Source: Pseudoclavibacter helvolus (GTDB lineage Bacteria > Actinomycetota > Actinomycetes > Actinomycetales > Microbacteriaceae). Taken from it: a stretch of DNA of 64,000 bases. Below the pieces are notes generated by a model that saw only the letters and a list, made by a program, of their open reading frames with translations, was not told the DNA's origin and did no database searches. The stretch lies in NCBI RefSeq assembly GCF_014191305.1, contig NZ_JACHWJ010000004.1:124001-188000 (forward strand), written 5' to 3'. A program made the translations under genes and the position numbers. This document shows positions 18,720-27,226 of this stretch, piece by piece. The number at the start of each line of letters is the position of its first letter. The stretch's first letter is position 1.

Positions 18720-19529
18720 ATGACTGAAATGAACGCCGACGGGCCGCGCTCCGGCACAATCGACCGCAGGAATCTGCTGGGAGTCGCCGCCTGGTCGACA
18801 CCCGTCATCGCCTCCGCCGTTGCAACGCCCGCCTCGGCCTCGTCCAAGGTGGAGTACCAGGCTTTCAGCGGCTCGCACATCCAGCTCGTCACGGAAGACA
18901 TCGAACGCAACGGCGTCATCGTGGCAACGCCCACCTTCGCGCTACGCGGCGAACGGGACAACCCTGTCGTCTACTTCGGCACCAACTCGAGCGGTCTCAC
19001 CGCGACGATCACCAACTACTGGGCGACCTACAAGCTGCCGTTCGCGGTCGACTGGGACGAAAATCGACCCCGACTGGAACATGAGTGAATCGGCTCCTGT
19101 CGATGGCTACTGCACCTACACCGTGACACGAAAAGCATTGCCCGCGACCGCCCTCAATATGGAACTGCCGCTCAGCACGGGCCGCCCAGATCTCGCCGAC
19201 GACACGAACTCCATCGCAGCACCCCTCTTCCACGGGGTCGCGCGAGCGGGAACCTGGACCGTCGACGGCACGCGTGCGTTCAACGTCTTCAGTGTCAAGC
19301 ACTTTGGCTTCACCGCGCACCTGCCATCCGGGGACGTCAAGGACCAGTTCCACCGCGAACGCCTCACGGGTGGCGTCTATCCAAGCGGGCAATCAACGGG
19401 GCGACGGAGAGCGATCTCTGCCGCCCCATTGTGCATTTCCTCACCTCTCAGCCCAATATCGGAGCCATTCTTGGGCGATGCATCCACAGGGCAGTTCTCC
19501 CCACACATGGACCGCACCAGTCGAGTTAG
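18720..19529 (+). pseudogene. AAW-leader exported protein with two compensating frameshifts
   Basis: The leader reads IDRRNLLGVAAWSTPVI and ends ATPASASS, a Tat-like signal shared with five other genes here. The reading frame breaks near 19069-19075 at GACGAAAATC (one A too many) and stops at 19088. The protein continues in the next frame as DPDWNMSESAPVDGYCTYTV and so on. Near 19380-19389 a missing base returns it to the first frame (INGATESDLCRPIVHF, stop TAG 19527-19529). Start and end share one frame, and the corrected length (269 residues) matches its relatives (259-262), so the gene was originally whole. The mature part is beta-rich with two Cys and matches nothing I know. Sequencing error or real decay cannot be separated here. 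Confidence 0.7.
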
Positions 19530-19626
19530 CGTGAAAGCTCACGAGGTCGGCGTACGACGGGGGTCAGTCGCCGACCGGACGCAGCGAGGAGAGTCTTCCT
19601 CGCTTCGGAAGCAAGGGGGAACAAAC

Positions 19627-19773
19627 ATGTCAGCTCAAGAGAACGAGGAACAACCTGAGGCGTCGGCGGATCGTCGCCGAGTGCTCGGCGCCGCGGCCTG
19701 GGTCGCACCAATCATTGCGATGTCCATCGCGGCGCCGGCTCAAGCAGCGTCCGCGAACGAATCGCCGGCCTGA
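19627..19773 (+). CDS. Leader-only mini-gene of the AAW family (48 residues)
   Basis: ATG with a good ribosome site (AAGGGGGAAC, 7 bases before). The product begins MSAQENEEQPEASADRRR and continues VLGAAAWVAPII to APAQAASANESPA, then stops. It therefore encodes a complete RR...AW..P leader with an Ala-x-Ala cleavage site and only a handful of residues after it. It may be a truncated remnant of a full-length relative, or a real secreted micropeptide. It lies 97 bp after the frameshifted family member at 18720, suggesting a decayed tandem duplicate. It is too short for ordinary gene finders. Confidence 0.5.
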   Translation: MSAQENEEQPEASADRRRVLGAAAWVAPIIAMSIAAPAQAASANESPA

Positions 19774-19843
19774 CGGGCTCACGCGAAACTGCAGCCATGC
19801 GCGGCGGAGCGTCGGTGGTTATCGCCCCGCGCTCCCGTAGCCT

Positions 19844-20428
19844 GTGCTGGTGAATGCACGCAGACAAAGGCCAGTGCGACGCGCGATCACGATCGCCTGC
19901 GTCGCGCTGGCCCTCGTTCTTGCCGTCGTGGTGGCCGGGCTCCCGCTCTTCGTCTACCCGTCAACAGACGAACCGCGGGAAGTCGACGCCATCATCGTGC
20001 TCGGGCCTCCACGCGAGGCGCGCATCCAGGCCGCTCAACAGCTGGTTGCCGACGGCTACAGCGACACAATCGTCATCGCCGTCGACGACTACGGCATCGA
20101 CTCGGCCATCAACATCGAGGCCTGCGCACCGGAAGCGGCGGGGGAGCCGTCCGGAACCGTCACGCGATGCCTCATCCCGGAACCCTTCACTACCGCGGGC
20201 GAAGCGCTCATGGTCGAACGGCTCGCGGCCGCAGAAGGATGGGAGAGCGTCGTGATCGTGACAAACGTCACCCACATCTCGCGCGCCCGCATGATCTTCA
20301 CCGACTGCCTCGGTGGGGGAGTGCTCGCCACCGACGACGGCGCAGGCATCGAAGACTCGAATTGGGCGTGGATGTACGCCTACCAGTCGGCCGCCTTCGT
20401 CAAGGCCCTTGTCGCCCCGACCTGCTAA
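19844..20428 (+). CDS. DUF218 / YdcF-family membrane-anchored protein
   Basis: 194 residues. A basic N-terminus (RRQRPVRRA) precedes one membrane helix (ITIACVALALVLAVVVAG), so the rest is outside. The DUF218 core follows: VDAIIVLG, EARIQAAQQLVADGY, a gap, then FTTAGEALMVERL and SVVIVTNVTHISRARMIF. DUF218 proteins (SanA, YdcF, ElyC) are linked to envelope integrity and polysaccharide metabolism; the reaction is not settled. Start is GTG at 19844 or GTG at 19850; neither has a clear ribosome site. Four Cys residues could form disulfides outside the cell. Confidence 0.8.
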   Translation: MLVNARRQRPVRRAITIACVALALVLAVVVAGLPLFVYPSTDEPREVDAIIVLGPPREARIQAAQQLVADGYSDTIVIAVDDYGIDSAINIEACAPEAAGEPSGTVTRCLIPEPFTTAGEALMVERLAAAEGWESVVIVTNVTHISRARMIFTDCLGGGVLATDDGAGIEDSNWAWMYAYQSAAFVKALVAPTC

Positions 20429-20529
20429 GAACCCAGGGCAGTTCAGCCCGCAACAGCCAGTTCGGCCAGCGATGTCGGTCGTACTCGCTACGGTAGTTGC
20501 ATGACGACACGTCGCAATGAGGGGGCAGC

Positions 20530-21015
20530 ATGACCGCGCTTGACCACACCACAGTGCAATGGCGCAGGGTGTCGCCCAAGTACATCTGGTCGGAATTGAT
20601 CTCCGCATTCTTCTGGGGTCTGGTTGCGCTCGCGGGCGTCATTGCCATCCTCGTGATCCCGGAGGTGCCCAAGTGGGTCGTCGTGTTCCCTGGCGCCGGG
20701 CTCCTCGCGATCCTCATCTCCATCCCGTTCGAATGGCGACGCGTGCGCGCCATCGGCTACCAGCTGCGTCAAGATGACCTCGTCTTCCGCCGCGGTCTCT
20801 TCTGGAGCCGCATGGTCGCCATCCCGTATGGCCGCCTGCAGCTTGTCGACATCCAGCGCGGTCCACTCACGCGAATCTTCGGGCTCTCCTCCCTCAAGGT
20901 CGTGACCGCAGCCGCCGTCACGAACGTGACGATCCCGGGCCTCGGGTGGCAGGACGCCGAGAAGCTCCGCGACGACCTCGTGGCCCTCGCCGAGACCCGC
21001 CGAGCTGGCCTCTGA
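20530..21015 (+). CDS. PH-domain membrane protein (bPH2 / DUF304, YdbS-like)
   Basis: 161 residues, ATG with GAGGGGG upstream. Two adjacent hydrophobic segments (ALAGVIAILVIPEV, VFPGAGLLAILISIPF) form an N-terminal hairpin. The bPH2 core follows: GYQLRQDDLVFRRGLFW, VAIPYGRLQLVDIQRGPL, IFGLSSLKVVTAAA. bPH2 domains have a pleckstrin-homology-like fold; their ligand is unknown. The stop overlaps the ATG of the next gene by one base (TGATG), so the two are translationally coupled, like YdbS/YdbT pairs. Confidence 0.88.
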   Translation: MTALDHTTVQWRRVSPKYIWSELISAFFWGLVALAGVIAILVIPEVPKWVVVFPGAGLLAILISIPFEWRRVRAIGYQLRQDDLVFRRGLFWSRMVAIPYGRLQLVDIQRGPLTRIFGLSSLKVVTAAAVTNVTIPGLGWQDAEKLRDDLVALAETRRAGL

Positions 21016-23678
21016 TGAGCGCACCGACACCTCCGGGCAACTGGCAGCAGCCGGGGACTCCTCCGCCGATGCCGCCTGCGCCGCTCGGCCCGCCTGCGCC
21101 GTTCGGCCCGCCTGCGGGTGGTCCGCCGCCCGGTGCAGGCCCTGCCCTCGGTCAGGGCTCCGACCTCATCGATGGCGAGTGGCACCGCCTTCACCCGCTC
21201 ACGCCGCTGCTGCGCGTCGGCGTCTTTGTCATCGCCATCGGCGCCTTCCTCATCAACCAGTCGTGGCAGACCATCACGAGCTTCCTGTTCCCGCAGCTCG
21301 ATGAGTACAACTACAACGAGTACGACCCGACCACGATGGTCTTCCAGAACCAGACCTGGCTCCTCTGGGCCGCCATCGGCACGCTGCTCGTCATCCTGCT
21401 CATCGGCCTCTTCAGCTATCTCTCCTGGCGCTTCGCGCAGTTCCGGGTCAGCGACACCACGATCGAGCTGCAGAGCGGAGTCCTGTTCCGCAAGAGCAGG
21501 CAGGCGCGACTCGATCGCGTGCAAGACATCAATATCCAGCGCCCGCTCGTCGCGCGCATTGTCGGCGCCTCGAAGATCGAAATCGGCGTCGCCGGTGAGA
21601 ACGCGAACATCCAACTCATCTACGTGCGCACGCGCGACGCCGACGGCATCCGCGCCGGCATCCTGCAGCGCGCATCCGGTGCGAAGCGAAACGAACGGCA
21701 GGCGCAGGAGCAGGCTAACTCGCCCGCCGGGCAGGGTCTGGCCTCGCCCGCCGGCGCCGGCCAGACGGCAGGCGCTGGCTCAGGAGCCGGTGCGTCGGTC
21801 GAGCAGAAGCCGCCGACCGCCGAGCAACTTCGGACGCGCGCGTCCGAGTTCTTCGCCCAGCGGGTGGAAGAACTCACGAGTCCGGAGCTCGCACCGGGGG
21901 AGGCCGCCCCGCAGTCGGTCGTCCGCCTGCCACCGTGGCGCCTCGTCGTCGCCAACCTCGTCAACCCGTGGCTCATCGTGATCATCGTGGCGCTCGTCGC
22001 CGGGCTCATCGTGACCTTCACGTTCGGGTTCTGGTGGCTGCTCTTCTCCATCCTGCCCCTAGGCGCCGTGTTCTTGGCCGTCACCGTCGGCCAGATCCTG
22101 CCCTCGCTCAACTACAGCATCGCGGCCACCCCAGACGGAGTCCGCGTCGGCCGGGGCCTCCTCACCACGAGCAACGACACGGTCCCACCGGGCCGCATCC
22201 ACGCCGTGCAGGTCTCACAGCCGCTCTTCTGGCGCCCGTTCGACTGGTGGATGGTCCGCATCACGCGCGCCGGTACAGAGCAGGTGTCGTCCGACGGCTC
22301 GCAGAACCAGGCCGCGCTCACGCGCAACCTCGTCCTCCCCGTCGGCACGCGGGCCGAGACCGAGCGCGTACTCGCGCTGCTCCTGCCGATGCTCGTCGAC
22401 GACGAAGTGCGTCGCCTCATCGAACTCGGCATGTACAGCAAGGGCAACGACGACTACTTCGTCACCGCACCGAAGCGGGCCGCCTGGATGCGCCCCTTCT
22501 CCTGGAAGCGCCATGGTTTCCGCCTCGACAACCGGGCGCTCTACCTCCGCTTCGGCGCCTGGTCGCGCAAGCTCACGATCATCCCGGCCGAGCGGATGCA
22601 GTCCATCGGCCTCGACCGCGGACCGATCGGCTACTTCGCCAACGTCGTGAACCTCCACGCCCACACCGTGCTCGGCGTCGGCGTGACAACGCGCATCGGC
22701 ATGGTCGATGGCAACATCGGCATCCGCCTTTTCGACGACGTGTCCGCCGTCGCCATCCGCGCCGCGAGTCTCGACTCGTCCCACCGCTGGCGCGAGGCCG
22801 CGACGCTCAGCGCCATCGCAACGGCGCGGATGCGCGTCGCTGACGCCCAGTCGCGTGGCATCCCCGTGGACAGCCAGACGATCGCCGTCCTGCAGGCAGA
22901 GCGCGAGTACCAGCACGCGCTGGCCCAGAGCGGGGTACAGGCAACCTCGACGCCGCCCGTCGCCCAACCGCACGCCACACAGCGGTCAGCACCTGAGCCG
23001 GACCTGTCGCGGATCCCCGCCCAATTCGGGTCGGCACCAGGAGTTCCTGCAACAGCCGGTGCGCCAATAGCTTCTGTGCCAGTGGCTTCACCGCCACCGC
23101 CAGCGCCTTCTGCGCCAGCGGTTATTGCTGGAGACACCACGAGTGCATCAGCCCCCGCCGCCCCGAGCACCCCGGGATGGTCGACGCCGCCGTCCTCTGC
23201 CTCTGCTCCGGTCCCGCCTGCGCGTGACGGCGCTACCGCGCCGTCACCGATCGGACCAGTGCCGGGAGCGCCCGCAACCGGCGCCTGGGCACCGGTCTCC
23301 TGGGAGCCCGTCGCCGCACCACCGGCCACCCCGGACTCGGCGATCGACACCACTCCGACGCCGATCCAGACACCGGACGCGATCGGGCCGGCCCCGGTGC
23401 AGGTCACCCCGGCAGATCACGGCGTGCCGCCGGTCGCCGAGCCGAAGGCACCTGCCGCCGTCGTGCCGCCGTCTGCGCCGCCGTCTGCGCCGCCAGCATC
23501 GGCCGCTCCCGCCGCGCCGTCGGCTCCGGCCGCTCCCGCCGCGCCGTCTCCGGCCGATGACGAGGCGCCGCAACCGCTCACTCGGCGCCAGCTTCGCGAG
23601 CAGCGCCAGAACGGCATCCTGCCGACAGCTTCCGCCGAATCGACCCGCGAGCAGCAGCAGTCTGAGGGTGAAGCGTGA
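21015..23678 (+). CDS. Large PH-domain membrane protein (YdbT-like) with long Pro/Ala-rich tail
   Basis: 887 residues from the ATG at 21015. A Pro/Gly-rich N-terminus (about 60 residues) precedes a membrane pair (VGVFVIAIGAFLINQSW, AIGTLLVILLIGLFSYL). Then come bPH2 repeats: VSDTTIELQSGVLFRKSRQA with LDRVQDINIQRPLVAR, a second after another membrane pair (GVRVGRGLLTTSNDTVPP), and a third with LTIIPAERMQSIGLDRGP. From about residue 680 to 850 the sequence is low-complexity Ala/Pro/Ser, then a charged end. It couples to the smaller PH-domain gene upstream and overlaps the DUF2520 gene downstream by 4 bp. Function is unknown; the tail is unusually long. Confidence 0.85.
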   Translation: MSAPTPPGNWQQPGTPPPMPPAPLGPPAPFGPPAGGPPPGAGPALGQGSDLIDGEWHRLHPLTPLLRVGVFVIAIGAFLINQSWQTITSFLFPQLDEYNYNEYDPTTMVFQNQTWLLWAAIGTLLVILLIGLFSYLSWRFAQFRVSDTTIELQSGVLFRKSRQARLDRVQDINIQRPLVARIVGASKIEIGVAGENANIQLIYVRTRDADGIRAGILQRASGAKRNERQAQEQANSPAGQGLASPAGAGQTAGAGSGAGASVEQKPPTAEQLRTRASEFFAQRVEELTSPELAPGEAAPQSVVRLPPWRLVVANLVNPWLIVIIVALVAGLIVTFTFGFWWLLFSILPLGAVFLAVTVGQILPSLNYSIAATPDGVRVGRGLLTTSNDTVPPGRIHAVQVSQPLFWRPFDWWMVRITRAGTEQVSSDGSQNQAALTRNLVLPVGTRAETERVLALLLPMLVDDEVRRLIELGMYSKGNDDYFVTAPKRAAWMRPFSWKRHGFRLDNRALYLRFGAWSRKLTIIPAERMQSIGLDRGPIGYFANVVNLHAHTVLGVGVTTRIGMVDGNIGIRLFDDVSAVAIRAASLDSSHRWREAATLSAIATARMRVADAQSRGIPVDSQTIAVLQAEREYQHALAQSGVQATSTPPVAQPHATQRSAPEPDLSRIPAQFGSAPGVPATAGAPIASVPVASPPPPAPSAPAVIAGDTTSASAPAAPSTPGWSTPPSSASAPVPPARDGATAPSPIGPVPGAPATGAWAPVSWEPVAAPPATPDSAIDTTPTPIQTPDAIGPAPVQVTPADHGVPPVAEPKAPAAVVPPSAPPSAPPASAAPAAPSAPAAPAAPSPADDEAPQPLTRRQLREQRQNGILPTASAESTREQQQSEGEA

Positions 23679-24412
23679 GCGGCCGCGAAGGACGCCTCGG
23701 GATCGGACTCGTGGGTGACTCGCCCACAGGGCTGATCGTCGCGACCGCACTCGCCGGGGCCGGCCACGCCCTCGTGGGCGTCGCCACCGAGTCTGAAGCG
23801 GCCACCGAGCGCGCATCCGCGATGCTTCCCGGCGCACCGCAGCTCACGCAACGCCAAGCGATCGAGCGCAGCGAGCTCGTGATCCTCGCCTACGAAGACC
23901 ACGAGATCGAAGCACGCGTGCTCGAGCTCTCCGAAACCAAGGCCTGGGTGGCCGGGCAACTCGTCTTGCACACCATCGCCGGGCGAGGCACCGCGGTCCT
24001 GGGTACAGCCCTCGACCGGGGAGTGATCCCGCTTGCCGTGCATCCGGCAATCGAGATCACCGGCACAAGCCTCGACCTGCACCGGCTCAAGGAAGCCTGG
24101 TGTGCAGTCACCGCGCCCAGGCCAGTGCTTCCCATCGCGCAGGCTCTTGTCGTCGAACTTGGCGCAGAACCCGTCGTCATCGCCGAACAGGACAGGCCGA
24201 CCTACGCGGAAGCCCTGCACACAGCGACCGAGTTCACTCGCTCCATCGTTAAACAGGCGACCGAGCTGCTCACCGGCATCGGCGTCGAAAACCCGGGCTT
24301 CATGCTTTCCAGCCTCGTCCGCTCCGCCGCCGACAACGCCCTCGCCGACGCCAACCCGCAGCGGCTCGACCCGCTCGACGGTACGCTTCCTGAGGCGGAC
24401 CCGCGCTCGTAG
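23675..24412 (+). CDS. Rossmann-like / DUF2520 protein, possible ketopantoate reductase
   Basis: 245 residues, GTG start overlapping the previous stop (GTGA). The N-terminus GIGLVGDSPTGLIVATALAGAGH is a nucleotide-binding Rossmann start, though the usual GxGxxG is relaxed to GDSPTG. The C-terminal DUF2520 helix bundle includes PLAVHPAIEITGT, ALHTATEFTRSIVKQA and NPGFMLSSLVRSAADNAL. DUF2520 proteins next to panC in Actinobacteria have been suggested to act as an alternative (PanG-like) ketopantoate reductase. Placement 28 bp before panC supports a pantothenate link, but NADPH use and the reaction are inference. No panE is seen in the window. Confidence 0.8.
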   Translation: MSGREGRLGIGLVGDSPTGLIVATALAGAGHALVGVATESEAATERASAMLPGAPQLTQRQAIERSELVILAYEDHEIEARVLELSETKAWVAGQLVLHTIAGRGTAVLGTALDRGVIPLAVHPAIEITGTSLDLHRLKEAWCAVTAPRPVLPIAQALVVELGAEPVVIAEQDRPTYAEALHTATEFTRSIVKQATELLTGIGVENPGFMLSSLVRSAADNALADANPQRLDPLDGTLPEADPRS

Positions 24413-24440
24413 CGGCAGCCGCAGGTTCCAAGGAGGGCTC

Positions 24441-25295
24441 TTGCCACACGTTCTGACCACGATCGCCGAAGCAATAGAAGTGCTCAGGGAGGTCGGCAAA
24501 ACCGACACGATCGCGCTGGTGCCCACGATGGGCGCCCTCCACGACGGACACCTCTCGCTCGTCGACATCGCCAAGCGAAACGCCACCAAGACCGTCGTCT
24601 CCGTCTTCGTGAACCCCATGCAGTTCGCGCCGGGGGAGGACTTCGAACGCTACCCGCGCACCTTCGACGACGACCTCGCCAAGCTCGACGCAGCCGGCGT
24701 CGATTACGTGTTCGCGCCCGCAGTCAGCGACATGTACCCCGAGGGTGTCAAGCAGACGCGAGTCGTCGGCGGCTACGCCGCGGGCCTCCTCGAGGCAGCT
24801 CACCGCCTCGCGCACTTCGACGGCGTCCTCACCGTCGTCACCAAACTCTTCAACATCGTCCGCCCCAACAGCGCGGTCTTCGGCGAGAAAGACGCGCAGC
24901 AGCTGTTCCTCGTGCGTCGGCTCGTACACGACCTCAACCTCGACATCAACGTCATCGGCGCGCCGATCATCCGCGAAGAAGACGGCCTCGCCCTCTCCAG
25001 TCGCAACCGCTACCTCTCCACCGAGGAACGCGCCGCCGCGCTCAGCCTTGTGCGCGCCCTCTCCGCAGCCGCATCAAATGGCGACCGCGGAATCCGCGAG
25101 ATGATCTCCGGCGCCCAGGGGGCGCTCATGGACGAGAAGCTCGTCAAGATGGACTACGTTTCCATCGTCGACCCCGAGACTTTCGCCCTTGTCAATGAGG
25201 CGTACCGAGGCAAGGCGCTTGTGCTCGTCGCGGCACGAGTCGGCACGACCCGCCTCATCGACAACATGAGCGCCTACGTCGGCGAGTACCGCTAG
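24441..25295 (+). CDS. panC: Pantothenate synthetase
   Basis: 284 residues. Joins pantoate and beta-alanine using ATP, through pantoyl-adenylate, in coenzyme A synthesis; cytosolic. The HIGH-type motif PTMGALHDGH (28-37), FVNPMQF (56-62), HFDGVLTVVTKLFN (about 125-138), FGEKDAQQ (147-154) and LSSRNRYLS are all present. The start is TTG at 24441 with a strong AGGAGG four bases upstream; no ATG or GTG fits better. It sits in the PH-domain / DUF2520 / panC run and ends 8 bp before the AraC-type gene. Length is normal for the family. Confidence 0.95.
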   Translation: MPHVLTTIAEAIEVLREVGKTDTIALVPTMGALHDGHLSLVDIAKRNATKTVVSVFVNPMQFAPGEDFERYPRTFDDDLAKLDAAGVDYVFAPAVSDMYPEGVKQTRVVGGYAAGLLEAAHRLAHFDGVLTVVTKLFNIVRPNSAVFGEKDAQQLFLVRRLVHDLNLDINVIGAPIIREEDGLALSSRNRYLSTEERAAALSLVRALSAAASNGDRGIREMISGAQGALMDEKLVKMDYVSIVDPETFALVNEAYRGKALVLVAARVGTTRLIDNMSAYVGEYR

Positions 25296-25303
25296 ACGCG
25301 ACC

Positions 25304-26110
25304 GTGTGGGCTCAGCTCCCGCTCCAAGAAGGAGCACACCGAGTCACGACGACCCGCTCCCGGCAGTTCGCACACGTCGCCGTCCAGCAGCTCACGCTCG
25401 GCGAGGGCCGAGCCGTCGTGCAGCGGATACACGAGCGACCGCTCACCTCCCGTCTCACCGTGGTTCTCGACGGCGGGCCGGTCACCATCACGAACCAAGA
25501 ACAGCGCGAGTTGCGCGTCGAGGCGGGGGCCGGGTTCCTGCACCTCGAGGAGACGAAGCTCGAGACCGACGTCACGACACCGACGACACTGCTCTCCCTC
25601 ATCGGCTCCGCGGGCGAGGGCAATCACGAAGAGAGCGACGTGGCGATCAACGGTCTGCTCTCCCTGAGCGCCTCACCGCTGATCTCCGGCATCACCGGAT
25701 TCGGCCTCGCCCTGCTCGCCGACAAGCATCCGGGGACGAGCCTCGACGCCAGAGCGCTCGAGCGCATGGCTCGAGTCATGGTTCGTGAACTGCTTGCCTA
25801 CTCCGAGGGCGAGATCCGGTTCCCCGAGCGACCGTCCACGTACGAGCTTGCCCTCCAGGTCATCCGACGCGATGCGACGCAACCCAACTGCTCGGCAGGG
25901 AGCATCGCTACCGAGCTCAACGTCTCGCTCAGGAACCTCGAACGAGAGTTCCAGCAGCACGGGCAGACGGTGCGTCGGGCGGTCCGGGATGCTCGGGTCC
26001 TGCACGCCCTGATATGTTCCGTGTTTTGTCAAGGGGCAGGGGTGAGCGGCGCTCTCGCCCGCGCCATGTCGGCGGTTGGGCATGCCAGCCCCAGGAGCTA
26101 TCGCCTCTAA
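25304..26110 (+). CDS. AraC-family transcriptional regulator
   Basis: 268 residues, GTG start 8 bp after panC. The N-terminal half (to about 175) is a beta-rich sensor-like domain of the AraC-binding type (VTITNQEQRELRVEAGAGF). The first helix-turn-helix is clear: AGSIATELNVSLRNLEREFQQHG. The second should follow near VSGALARAMSAVGHASPRSY, but it is weaker than usual and contains Cys residues (LICSVFCQG) atypical for this region. This may mean divergence or a local indel. Targets are unknown; proximity to panC may be only read-through. Confidence 0.7.
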   Translation: MWAQLPLQEGAHRVTTTRSRQFAHVAVQQLTLGEGRAVVQRIHERPLTSRLTVVLDGGPVTITNQEQRELRVEAGAGFLHLEETKLETDVTTPTTLLSLIGSAGEGNHEESDVAINGLLSLSASPLISGITGFGLALLADKHPGTSLDARALERMARVMVRELLAYSEGEIRFPERPSTYELALQVIRRDATQPNCSAGSIATELNVSLRNLEREFQQHGQTVRRAVRDARVLHALICSVFCQGAGVSGALARAMSAVGHASPRSYRL

Positions 26111-26375
26111 CTCGAATGCGTTCCGTTCTCCCGGAAATATCCGGGGCGGTGGGTCAATTTTGTACTGGTCCAATTCGTTCCTTGAAGCGACAGTTCCCAT
26201 ACTTGAAACGTCACAATTTCCATGAAGACGCGGGGGCTGCCGACCTCGATGCCAGGCTCTTCTAGGCAGCGCTGCCACCCGCGCGCGCCATGCCCCCGTT
26301 CCCCCGGCGCGCGAGACGCGCACGTTCCCTGAGGGCCGCACGTCGCGCGCCCAGCCACGTCAGGACAGTTCCAGC

Positions 26376-27164
26376 ATGACTCTCGACGCCTCCCCAGCCG
26401 TCCGCTCCATCCCCGCACGCCGCGCGATCTTGACGACCGCCGCCTGGAGCATCCCCGTGATCGCCGCTGCCGTCGCCACCCCGGCGCGTGCCGCATCCAC
26501 CGCCGTCGCCGTCGACTGCCAAGCCACCAACGGCAGCTGGTCGGTTCCGGGAGGAAACCTCTACGCCGACGGCTCGCAGGGCATCCCGGCCGGCAACGGC
26601 GGCAACTACACCACCGGTTGGACGCCGACCAAACCCGGCATCTGGAACGGCAGCTCAACCGAGCAAGACGGGGGCCATGCCACCACCGACTGGTGGAACG
26701 GCACCTCACGACCGGGCGGGTCGTCGCCAGTCGGCTTCATGTCGCTGGACGACCGCGACAACCGCGCCGAGGCGAGCGACGAGCCGTTGCAGGTGGTGAC
26801 CACGTTTGTCCTGCAGGGCGTCTCAGGCTTCACCTACGAACTCGACTTCCCCGTGTACGTCGGAGCTACCTACCTCGGCCAGCAGTACGTCAGCATCGAC
26901 GCAACTGGCCCGGGAATCTCGGAGACCATCGCGCAGGGTGCCGCAGGCGCCGCATCCATTACCGCGGTCCCCACCGCCTACGCAGGCTACGCACCCCTGG
27001 GCGACGTGCAGGTGTTCAACGCCAGCCTGACGCCCACGTCCACCGGGCCGATCACACTCACGTACACGTTCGTCATGCCCAAGGTCACCGGCGGTGCCCG
27101 CCAGAACGCTGACATCTGGGTCCAGACCCCGCAGGTCGCGAATTGCCCGGCCAGCACGTCGTAG
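26376..27164 (+). CDS. AAW-leader exported protein, unknown function
   Basis: 262 residues. The Tat-like leader reads IPARRAILTTAAWSIPVI and ends VATPARAAST, the shared pattern of six genes in this window. The mature protein starts about residue 41 and is Gly/Thr/Trp-rich, with stretches such as GGNYTTGWTPTKPGIWNG, FVLQGVSGFTYELDFPVYV and PITLTYTFVMPK. This looks like a secreted beta-sandwich with no anchor and two Cys. I recognise no domain. The 265 bp upstream are non-coding as far as I can see. It is followed after 62 bp by the phosphatase gene. Confidence 0.7.
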   Translation: MTLDASPAVRSIPARRAILTTAAWSIPVIAAAVATPARAASTAVAVDCQATNGSWSVPGGNLYADGSQGIPAGNGGNYTTGWTPTKPGIWNGSSTEQDGGHATTDWWNGTSRPGGSSPVGFMSLDDRDNRAEASDEPLQVVTTFVLQGVSGFTYELDFPVYVGATYLGQQYVSIDATGPGISETIAQGAAGAASITAVPTAYAGYAPLGDVQVFNASLTPTSTGPITLTYTFVMPKVTGGARQNADIWVQTPQVANCPASTS

Positions 27165-27226
27165 TCCTCGTCGGGGTCGCGGCGTTGCTACGCTGAACGT
27201 TCCACGACCCCTGGGGGAACACACGC

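Noticed and set aside
23030-23560. Ala/Pro repeats as a separate repeat array
   Set aside because: In frame with the PH-domain protein tail and irregular.
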